This document shows positions 54,355-64,000 of a DNA stretch of 64,000 nucleotides, one piece after another. The notes under the pieces were generated by a model. That model saw nothing but the letters and a program-made list of their open reading frames with translations. It was not told the DNA's origin and did not search any database. Each line of letters starts with the position of its first letter. Position 1 is the first letter of the stretch. The position numbers and the translations under genes were made by a program. This DNA comes from Raffaelea ambrosiae. Lineage: Eukaryota > Ascomycota > Sordariomycetes > Ophiostomatales > Ophiostomataceae. The DNA lies in contig PCDI01000012.1 of the NCBI GenBank assembly GCA_002778195.1, positions 186,001 to 250,000 of the forward strand. The letters are read 5' to 3'.

Positions 54355-56893
54355 TAGTCACCCCCCTTCTCGGCTTTGACCTTTTGCTAGAGCCCACGCC
54401 CTTTCTTCTTCTTCTTTGCGTAACACTCTGCGCTGTACGGTGTATGTACATGTCCATATGCACTCTATGCCAGCTCTTACGATGTCATGCCTTCTCGCCC
54501 TTCTGGTCCTCCTCATACACCATCCCCACCAGCGACCTCGTTTCTTCATTCTTTTTTGCATATTTGCCCGCCGCTCGGGGACCTGGCTTTTTCCCCTCTT
54601 CGTCTTCGTGTTCTCTGCTTCTCGTCAATCTCTGTGCGCCTCTTTGCCATTGTGCATGAAGTACATGCAATGCTCCCTCCTTACAGCTTCGGCCGTCTGC
54701 TATGTGCATCCGATCTTTCCGCTTCTGGGGCTGCTTGGGCGTTCTGTAGGTCGTCTGTAGGTCGCCTGTAGCAGACGCCTTTTTGTGGCAACGAGCTGTC
54801 TGCATTGTCGTACACACTCTTTTCCACTTTCTCACTTCCTCACGTCTCTCAATGCCACCCCTCCCCCTGCTCTCTTCCAACATATGCCTGTTCGTGTATT
54901 GCTCGTACCATAGTACGTTCCCATGCCGAGCTGTGCACGGCCAGCTGCACATGAGAGGACAGCAAGGCAGAGCTGACTACAGAAAGCTCGTCTCGTTGGT
55001 GTCTGCGTTGGCCACACCCCCCCCTTCGTCGCCGTCCCCCTATTCGGTTCTTGCGTGTATATGGGCGGATCTCTTCTCATCTCCACAGGATCTTCTTGTT
55101 CTTTCTTGCACTGTATCCAATGTTTGTCTCCATCTTTTGTCTCCATCAGGCGTCTATCAGGTCTCTCTGCGGTCTCCATGTTGCCTTCCTTTAATTTCTG
55201 TCTCACGTTTGAACGCTTCTCGGCCGTGGATCCTGCGTCCCTGCCCGGCCGTTCGCTGTCACGAAACATCTTAGTCCCCTTGTCATCTGGGTCCCATTGC
55301 ATCACCCCGTCCTTCCTCTCATCCTGCTCGGCATCCAAGTACTTTGATGATTCGTCCTGATCGCTTTTTTTTTTCTTTTTCCGCCTCCTTCAGCCCTCAT
55401 CCTCCCGTTCTCGCTGTTGTTGCTCGCTCCTGATGCTTGTTCGCTCCTGTTTTCTTGCGTCTGTCCCGTAGGCGGTGTGTTATCTAGCAGGCTAGGAACG
55501 GCCGAAAAAGGCTGTCGTGTGTTCCTGCGCTTGCGAGAATAACAAGAAAACCGAACACCCAGACACCAAGCAACTCTGGTTCGGCTTCAGTGTTGTATTG
55601 TCTAAGCTCCGGACGAGAAGACAAAACAAAGACCACTGGCCTATCGCCGGGCCTCATCCCTCTCTCATCCTCAGCCAGTCTCCGTCTGTCTGCATTGCGT
55701 CCCAGTCTACCCTCTGCCGTCTTCCATCCTCCTCCTCCTTCAAGAAGCTATCTTTGGGGATCGAAACGGGGCTTGCACACGGATCTGCTCCCCCGCCTCC
55801 ATCATTGCTCCGCCAGAATAGGTATATCAAAGCCTTTGCCAGAACCAATGGCGGCTGAAGACTGACAACAACCTGGTCGGGAACACCTGCTTGCTCCCCC
55901 CTCCCGCCTTCTCTCCATGTCTTGGATACAGCCGCTACCTTTCCACCAATAACCCTGCCCCCCCTCCCCTGTCGATATCCCGCGATCCACCTGCCTCCCC
56001 TTGTCTGTTTCTTGGCCCCCCTTGGGCTTAGCTCAGTCTGAAGATGGCACCGCCTCTTTTTGGCTAGACGGTGAGCCTTATGTACACATGGTGTTGGGTG
56101 TGTAAAGATGTGTATGCAGGCGTGCGTGTGTTTCTGTGTTTTGTCCGCAGCTAAATTTGTGTACGCTGGCCTATCTTGGTATCTTTTTCTGTTACGTTCT
56201 GTTTCTGATGTTCTTTTCTTGTATTAGTCTCCCGAGTATATGAAAGCATAGTTCCCATTTCATACTTCCCATTTCATATATATACACATGTGCCGGGAGA
56301 CGATCTGTTTCTCCATGCACTCTGGAAAGATCTCAGCAGGTGTTTTGATTGTTCTGGTTTTCTTTTCCGTGGTCTTATACCCAAACATAATATCCATCTT
56401 CTCCTTTGGTTTCTAGTCCTGTTGTCATTGAGACTCTTGGGGTAGTGCATTGTTTGGCTGTTTGGCTCCTTTCCCAATTCTCGTCTTTGCTCCCTGGGAC
56501 TTTCGTTCTTCATATCATCTCGTTATCCCCCGCGCCCCTCGTCGTCCTCTCGCTCTCCTATCGTTGACACATTCCCGTTCTTGTTTCTCTGCTGTTGCTA
56601 CACCCGCATCAATACGAGAAGACGATCATCTTCGTCAGCTGCAGTTCGTTTCCGGGATCCAAGACAGTGTTCCATTCACTGCATATTGCAACCCCTTGCT
56701 TCGTCTTTCCTCTTCTCTCGTTTCTCTCCAGTGTGGCCTTGTTCACTTGCATCACACCCCTCGTCGTCCAATTTTCACCCTCTCACATACCGGGACCTCA
56801 GCAGCGCGTCTCGACCGTGCTCGCTCGTTTACGATTTCATTTGCCATCTCGTTCACGTCGCTCAACAGCTTTGTCTCAAGCCACGCCGCAACC

Positions 56894-59633
56894 ATGGTCT
56901 TCTGCGCATACTGCGGGAAGAGCTTCACCCGCAAGGAGCATCTGGAGAGACATATCCCCAGCCGTATGGCCTCCACTTCTTATACCACGCTGTCTGCTCG
57001 TCCCAGGGCCTGGACATGTTTGCTGACGTCGATCCCAGATACCAATGTCAAGCCGCATCGGTGCAGTGCTTGCCAGCTCTCGTTTGCCCGAAGGCAAGTT
57101 CTTTGACTTTCTTGACGTTCTTGACGTTCTTGACGTTCTTTGACTCTCTCTCTCTCTCTATTCTCTCTTCCAAGACCCTCACTTGAAAGTCTAACATTCC
57201 ACATAGGGATCTTCTCCAGAGACATCACGCAACATACCACGAGGCCAGAGACCCCATGGAGCCTCTTCCTGGCGGGGTGCCCACCGTGGCTGGCCGCACG
57301 CCCATTGCCTGCCAGAACTGTGCCAACGCAAAGACGGGCTGTGACAAGCGCGTTCCGTGCTCTCGCTGTGCCGAGAAGAACCTGCCTTGTGCCGCCCGGT
57401 TTGCCCGGCGCTCGTCCAAGGCGGCCATGCGGGCAGCCCAGGTCAGCGCGGCTGCCTCGCTGTCGGCCCAGCTCGTCAGCTCGTCGTCGCCGCAGCAGGC
57501 CCAGATCCTCCCCCCGGCGCTGATGAGCCTGGACCCGGCCGCCCCGAAGCAGGACTCGCCTGCGCATTCGCCCATGGCCCTCGACCCGCTGGTCGTCGGC
57601 GGTGCCGCCGGCCTGGACATGTGCCTTCCGCACGACATGGCCGGCCTCCACCAGCAGCACATGTCCCAAGCCTTCCACCAGCACATGCACGCCTTTGCCA
57701 CGCCCCAGAAGAAGTCGTCCATGGCCTCCAGTGGCCAGCTGAGCCCGGAGATGTTCGCGTCGGTCACCGGCGTCCCGGGGCGCGTCGACGGCCTCAACGA
57801 GTTTATGGGATTCGGTGCCACGCCCGACTTTGTCACCACCGAGGGCGGCTTCCAGGAGCTCATCTGGGCCGACTACCCGATGGACATGAACATGTACGGC
57901 AGCCCGCTGCACCTGGGCGGCGACTTCTCGGCGGCCGGCCTGGTGCCGCCTTTCACTGCCTCCACGGACCTGAGCGACATCTCGTCCAGCTCGGAGCCCA
58001 TGACGCTCTCGTCGTCGCAAGGGTCCGTCCACACGCGCGGCACCAGCATCATGTCCCACGGTGACGCCGAGGCCGGCCGGCAGCACGTGGGCAGCTGCGG
58101 CAGCGCCCACAGCAACTGCGGCGGCAGCCACAACCACAGCCACAGCCACAGCCACAGCCCCTTCCAGCAGCCCACACAGGTAGTCGAGCCGACGAGCACT
58201 AGCACGACGATGACTACGACTACGACTGCGGCGGCTAGCACTGCGGCCATGCCCGGCTTCGAAAGCGAGATTCCCGAGTTTGAGGTCGTGCTGGCGTCCG
58301 AGGCGGCCTGGCCGCTTGCTCGCTGCAACCCGCCCCTGTACTCGGGCTCGTGTCCGCGCACCGCCATTGTGCACCTCGAGTGCCTGGAGCAGAGATCGAA
58401 GCAGGAGGGCATGTGGCGCGCACTGGAGCAGCATCTGGAGACCATGTCGCCGTCAGCTGCCAACACGCCGCAGGTGGTGCCCCTGACGGCCCGGTCGCGC
58501 GACAAGATGCTGGCCATTACGCAGAGCTTCCTGCACAAGGCCCTGGACATCCACCGCGGTGGCCTGTCTCGCAAGAGCAACGGCGTCGATGTCTACGGGT
58601 CCGTCCACGGAGAACGAGGAGGTCGAGGAGGCGGAGGAGGCGGCTCGCTGTTCAACTTTCTCGTGCTGCCGCCCAACAACATTCTCGAGTACTTCTTGCG
58701 CAACTACGTGCACAGCCTGTCGGTGTACTACCCGCTGGTGGTCAGCGGCGTGGTCGACCCCAACGAGATGCTGGACAACAGCCAGGCGTCGACGCTGCTG
58801 GTCCTGCTCATGATTGCCCAGGGCGCCGCCACCGTGCCCATGGCCGAGGCGCGCTACCTCTCGGCCGGCCTGGCGGAGACGTGCCGCATTTCCCTCTTTG
58901 ACATTATCGAGAAGAACGTCGAGCTGTCGGCCGATCCGACGGCGCTGCGCTGCGCTCTGCTCTTCACCCTTCTGGGTGCCTGGGGCGGCGACAAGTGGCA
59001 CATGGACATTGCCATGGGCCAGCGGAACATTTATCTTTCGGTATGTGACTCCCTCGCTCACTCATCTCCTTCGTACTCCAAGGTCGTCTGTTCCTGACAT
59101 GACACACACAGATGCTCAAGCACGCCGGCATGCTGGAGCCGCAGCCGTCGATGATCCCCAGCCTCAGCAGCGCGGTGGGCGTGGAGCTGCAGTGGCGGTC
59201 TTGGCTGAACCGCGAGGCGCAGAACAGGCTGGTCTACAACTGGGTCATGGTCGACCAGGAGCTGAGCCTGTTCCACGACACCACCCCGATGCTGGCCATC
59301 AGCGACCTGCAGTGCCCGCTGCCGAGCCCCGACGCCCTCTGGTTTGCCAAGTCCGCCGAGGGCTGGGTGGCCGCCGTCCAGGGCGTCTACGGCTGCACGG
59401 CCAACGTCAACCCGCAACTGCTCAGCTCGCCGTCGCTGACCCCGTCCCTGTGCGAGCTCTTCCAGGATTTCCTGCACGACAACCTGGCCCGCCGCAAGAG
59501 CAGCCTGTCGCCCCAGCAGCTGCGCCTGCTGCTGCACCCTCTGCAATCGCTGCTCTGCCATCTGCGCCAGATGCTCTCGTGCATGTCGGATGTGCTCGCC
59601 ACCACGTCGTCAGCAACAGCAGCAGCAGCAGCA

Positions 59634-59671
<38 letters not shown>

Positions 59672-60653
59672 TTCTGCCCGGAGAGCCTCTTCCTCTTCCT
59701 CCTCCTCCCCCCCTTTGTCGTCCACGTCCTCGTCCTCGTCCTCGACATCCTCCTCCTCGTCGACGTCGTCATCAGCGTCCAGCACCGGCACGACCACTAG
59801 CGCGAGCCGCTCAGTCACGCGGTCATCGACCATGCAGCGCCTTGAGGAGGTCCAGGTCCAGTTGCAGAACTGGTACGAGCTGACGCTGGACTGCCAAAAG
59901 GCCAACCCCGCATGCGCCGTCACGCGCTGCAACCTGGTGCTGTACCACCTGATCTCGCTCAATGCCGTGTCCAACTTCTCCGAGGTGGAGCGCCTGGCCC
60001 GCCGCGAGAGCTTTGACGGCTCGTACTGGGAGCTGGGCCTGCGCCACAAGCGCTGCATCTTCCAGCGCGAGGAGGCCATCTTCCACTGCGGGCAGGTCCT
60101 GCGCCTGGTCCGGCAGATGCCCGCCGACCGCCGGCCCAGCTGGTGGAGCGCCGCTCTCTACCGGGCCATCCTCATCCTCTGGGCCGACAGCACCTGCCAC
60201 CTGACTCCGGCCTTTCACAAGGAGGACCCCATGACCGTCACTGCCGTCCCCTCGGCGGTGTCGCCCCGGACGATGGTGGTCGTTCCCACGCCGCATGCCA
60301 CGAGTGGTGGTGCACCCTCCTCGCCCGCTCTAAGTACCGCCAGCAGCAGTCACCACAGCAGTGCCAGTGTCCATCGCCATCATCACTCGATGGCGGCGGT
60401 CTCCTCCTCCTCTCTGGTGGCCATTGACCAGGTCGTCCCCGAAGACCAGGCCCTGATCTCGTACATGTGGGGCGGCGAAGGCATTGCTGTGCTCACGCGC
60501 AACGACGGCTCCCGGTTTACCCTGGACAAGCCGTCGGAGATTTTGGACTACGGGGTCAAGCGGATCGGCGAGGCCGTGAACACACGCATTGGCGATGGCC
60601 TGCGCCGCAAGATTGTGGCTCTGGCCGGCAACTGGAACACGGATCTTTCTTAG
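56894..60653 (+). CDS. Composite C2H2 + Zn2Cys6 fungal transcription factor
   Basis: Exons 56894-56963, 57039-57093, 57207-59040 and 59112-60653 (phases 1, 2, 0) give 1166 residues. Finger 1 is C4-C7-H20-H24 and finger 2 C32-C35-H48-H53, split by introns 1 and 2. A Zn2Cys6 cluster follows at once (C77, C80, C87, C93, C96, C103; x2, x6, x5, x2, x6 spacing). Intron 2 (113 bp) has an AG|GCAAGT donor, i.e. GC-AG, with CTAAC branch point; only this splice yields ARRDLLQRHH. The middle region (LPPNNILEYFLRNYVHSL ... GAWGGDKWHMDIAMGQR ... WRSWLNREAQNRLVYNW) is the fungal-specific regulatory domain. Ser runs (TCG repeats at ~59,636-59,670) and a His-Ser run (~58,133-58,158) are inserts. Nuclear DNA-binding regulator; target genes unknown. 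Confidence 0.92.
57111..57137 (+). repeat. Three 9-bp CTTGACGTT units inside the GC-AG intron
   Basis: Three exact head-to-tail copies, each with a TGACG core, 17 bp after the GC donor. Confidence 0.85.
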
Positions 60654-63600
60654 AGTCTTTTTTTTTTCTTCTTTTCTTTCTCTTCTCTTCTCCTTCTTCA
60701 CACGTCTTCTTTTCTTTCTTCTACTTCTACCATTCAACGTTTGATGACCTGCTCTGCATTTCTTGTCGCTCCTTAACCTGTTTACAGCCTTTTGGGTTTA
60801 CGCTTCTACATATCGCCGGGGCATTTGTTTTTCTTTTTTTTTTTTTTCAATCTTCTTGCGTTTCTGGTTTTCGGGTTACTGAATAGAGAGTGGACACATT
60901 TTGGGGAACGAGGATTTGGGGTGTACTACAGGATATGGGGCCACAAAGGATGAGAGCATTCTCGGTCAAGGCTCTGGAGTTTTCTCTTTTTCTACTTCAC
61001 ATTTTTCTGATGTCTGCCTTGGCTTCTTTCCTTTCTAGTTCATTAGGCAAATTTGGGGCGGCTTTTTCTGATTTTTCTGTGCTCTTGAGATACACACTCC
61101 TTTTTTATAACACCTGTTTCTTTTTGGGAAACAAGACTTTGAGACTATCGACGAAGCAAATTTGCCTCGATTTGCGTTTGTTTTCTACTACGCGTGTACA
61201 ACTCTTGTTTGCGCTGTTTTTTTTTTTTTTGGACAAAGTAGCTACACCTTTTTGGTATGCAAAGAGAACAGTGATCTGTGCTTCCCCAATCAAGTACAAT
61301 TCAAGAAAGACTGCTGGTGCTCTCATGAATCGTGTAAAACAGCAATGAGAACCTTTCTGGACTGCGAAACGAACGACAGCGAAGTTGTCACTCGGAGTGA
61401 CGCCATTTGTTGCTCTAAGCAATTGCCGTCTTATTGTCGACAATCTACTATGTAAACGTAATGGGTGGCATAAGACGACAAACCGATGTGATTTGTGATC
61501 TAGATGTCAGACGGCGTCTTGATCCAGTTTTTTTTACGTGGTGACCCGTGTTTCCTTCCTTGAAATTAAAGAAGGCTGGGGACACGGAAATCATCCAAAG
61601 AAAAACAAGAGCTCTTTGTTTCCAATTGTTTATTGCCAATTGCCCAATTGAGTTTTGTCGAGATTGACTCTTCTGGGGAGTAAATAAGAACAGAAAGAAA
61701 ACGCCTTACTCAAGAGTCCCCAAAGTGGGGAGACTCCGACGCCAGTGAGGGCGGGAGCGAACACGAAATCTGGCTAAGAGTCGACGTCCGCGGGATACCG
61801 GACCTACATCAAAAAAAAAGCCACCGAGGCTCAGACGAGGAGAGAGATAGAGAGAAAAAAGAAGAACGAAGATGGCCCTCTTCATCCGTAATCCAGAGCC
61901 CGAACACACTCTCTTCTTGGGCCTTTTTTTTCTTTCGTCTTCTTCTTTTTTCTTTCTTTCGTTCGTCCTCTTTTCTTCACTTTCCTCCTTTTCCTTTTCC
62001 TCTTTTCCTTCTGGTTGATGAGCTGTCACCAACAGCGCGGGTGTCAGAAAATAGCTCGAGCAGTTTGGACAGGGGCAGTTGACAGAAAGTGCAAAAAAAA
62101 AAAAAAAAAGTGATCGATTACGAGATTTGGAGACAATGGAAAGTGGATGATTGGCTTCTCTCTCTCTTCAAAACGAGTCTCATGATCGAGTCTTCCCCCA
62201 CAAACGAGCGATGACACCCATGCAGCTTCCCCTCACTCTCACCCACCCACACCCAGCCCTGTCCTGCCAAGAAGACCATTTCTTACAGGGGGGAGAGCCC
62301 AAGTTGATTTTATTCTAATTTTTATTATTCCGTCCGTAAGGCACACACACGCAGAGAGACAGTGAGTTGAATTGTGATAATGACTGGAACTAAGATCCAA
62401 TAAACAAGGAGAGAAATAAAGAAACAAGAGACGGAAGAAGGAACAAACTATATGAAATTATTGACACCGGGAGGAGGTAGATGGGGGGAGGGGGGGGCGT
62501 GTGGATAAGAAAGCCAACGTCTTTATGGGGCCGCGCTCTCCATGTTTTCCGTCCCGCCTGTTAAGAAGTGTGAAAATATAACCGACGATACTACCTACCA
62601 CCCTGCTATCAAGGACCCAAGCAAGCGGAGCGATCCCAAGGTAAAAAAACAAAGAAAGAGAGAGAACGGCAGCCGAAACACCAACGGAGAGCACCATCCC
62701 GTCATCTCGTATCCTTCTAGTTGGTATATCTTTTTTGTTTTGCTTTCCGATTCCTCTCCATCTTTTTAAGCCAAAAGTATATTGCCCTTTGCTTGTATTT
62801 GCAATTCCATGATAATTGTCCCCCCACGGAGGGATTTGAAGATGGCTCTTTAAGGCCTTCTCTTTCTCTCTTTTTTTTCTCTACGCCAAAGTGTCTTACT
62901 CGCTCCAACTGCGAATGATGGTATGCTCCCGAAGAATTGCTGTTGCGCCACATGCATGGAGCAGCTAGATAGGATGAAGGCTAAAAAGAAAGATCACGTC
63001 GAACAGACGAATGAACAAGTACGGACGAACTGCCAAGACACGTCCTCTTTTGCTCCCAAGTCCTGATCGGGACATAAGATTCACCCACAGCATACAGTCC
63101 CTGAACCAAACAGAAAAGCTGTCCCAAGGCGTGAAATTTTCATCTTTACTTTGGGGGTGAGGCTTTTGTCGAAACACTTTTTTTTCCTCTTGTTTCTGGG
63201 AATAGCAGCATCGTCGTTGCGTTCCCCCCCCCCTCTTGTCGGGCTATGTTGTTTACCACCCTGCCAGGGCCAGGGTCACAATGTCTTACCTGTACACAAT
63301 GGGCTGCAAAAATCACTTGCTCGGGACGGACATGATCAAGTCGAAACAGGAAGGTGGATAATAATATGAGCAATCGGATAAAGCATGCCGAGAGGGAGCG
63401 CGAACCCGCATGAGCATGGCCAAAAAGCACGGCCGCCAACCCAAGAATGTGGTATTAATACAGTTGCTGTCTGTTGGTTTTCTTTATTCTTCTCCTTCTA
63501 TTGTCTGGTGCAATGCAGCTGGGACGACACCGGACGAAAAGAGGCACGGCTTCATTTAAAAAATGATGGGGAAGTCCAACCGAAGACCAAATAATATACT

Positions 63601-64000
63601 ACAGCCAAAGAGAACGGACCCAGCAGTACACCCTGCAACCCTGTTGCCCTGCAAGATGCAGCTACCCCGTGTTATGCTCGTGATGGCCGGGAACTGTTCT
63701 TTTTGCCGTGCACATGCTTATTTTTGATTGCTGACGTCATTGTGATGCGAGGCCAATGACTTGCATCGCAATTTGACACTGGAAATCCCGGGAGCCTGAA
63801 TGCGGACAATTGTCTCGTCTGATTCCTGATTGATGTTTAAAGGCTTACAAATGCGGACACATTTCGCGACGCACGTATGTGTCAACGATGCAACCTCTCC
63901 CCGAAGATTCCTAGACACTTTGGGGGGCCATGCGTACATGGCAGCATGTCTAGCTGAATGCCATTGTCTGCTTGACAATACAGGGCGCCTGGCGCGGCAG
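60654..64000. other. 3.3-kb terminal region, no gene seen
   Basis: Downstream of the zinc-finger gene. AT-richer, with T/A homopolymers (60,836-60,848, 61,219-61,230, 62,093-62,109) and a G-run near 62,480-62,497. Open frames are short and featureless. Confidence 0.5.

Larger units (their letters stand above)
34798..56893. other. 22-kb stretch with no recognisable gene
   Basis: I read both strands and found no domain, catalytic motif or set of linked exons. The longest open frames (for example +38,325-39,287 and +53,293-54,039) are Ser/Cys/Leu/Arg-rich shadows of pyrimidine-rich DNA, contain dinucleotide or CTG runs and lack good start context. Composition alternates between pyrimidine-rich and purine-rich blocks. 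Microsatellites and homopolymers are frequent (listed separately). No transposon ends, tRNA-like B boxes or rRNA were seen, and the base composition is not strongly AT-rich, so heavy RIP is unlikely. From about 53.5 kb the plus strand is persistently pyrimidine-rich, which suits the promoter and long leader of the zinc-finger gene starting at 56,894. Non-coding RNAs cannot be excluded. Confidence 0.6.

Noticed and set aside
63370..63440. Minus-strand GGTTCGCGCTCC resembling a tRNA B box
   Set aside because: No matching A box or acceptor stem could be drawn around it.

Overview
The window looks like nuclear DNA of a filamentous ascomycete (Pezizomycotina, most likely Sordariomycetes). It has GC-rich genes with short GT-AG introns and CTAAC-type branch points. 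It also holds an arginine attenuator peptide almost identical to the Neurospora one and fungal-only families (NCS1 purine permease, PLC-like phosphodiesterase, C2H2/Zn2Cys6 regulator). No rRNA, tRNA, CRISPR array or recognisable transposon was seen. All gene models were spliced by hand from the sequence.

Positions 1-35 kb are gene-dense. In order: the 3' end of a GNAT acetyltransferase (+); a GST-like protein (-) divergent from an NCS1 nucleobase permease (+); an atypical Ras-like GTPase (+) converging on a secreted PLC-like phosphodiesterase (-); a YIH1/IMPACT protein (-) divergent from an AIG2-type gamma-glutamylcyclotransferase-like protein (+); a SAP/RRM/RGG RNA-binding protein (+) converging on the arginine-specific carbamoyl-phosphate synthase small subunit (-); then on the minus strand a germinal-centre kinase, electron-transfer flavoprotein beta, an ArfGAP and a two-RRM protein; and finally the diflavin reductase TAH18 (+).

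From 34.8 to 56.9 kb there is a 22-kb stretch in which I find no convincing gene. It is full of microsatellites and homopolymers and contains one N. It ends at a large composite zinc-finger regulator (56,894-60,653, +), so it may be a very long regulatory/leader region. The last 3.3 kb hold nothing recognisable.

The clearest discoveries are gene-structure ones. The 24-codon arginine attenuator uORF of CPA1 is cut into three exons by two introns, and retention of the first intron would replace the peptide. The AIG2-like gene has an 8-nt micro-exon that supplies part of its catalytic YGTL motif. The composite zinc-finger gene uses a GC-AG intron inside its second finger. The Ras-like GTPase has lost its G3 motif. 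Several genes touch amino-acid limitation (CPA1 with attenuator and a CPC1/GCN4-type site; YIH1, a Gcn2-pathway inhibitor), but nothing shows that they form a cluster.
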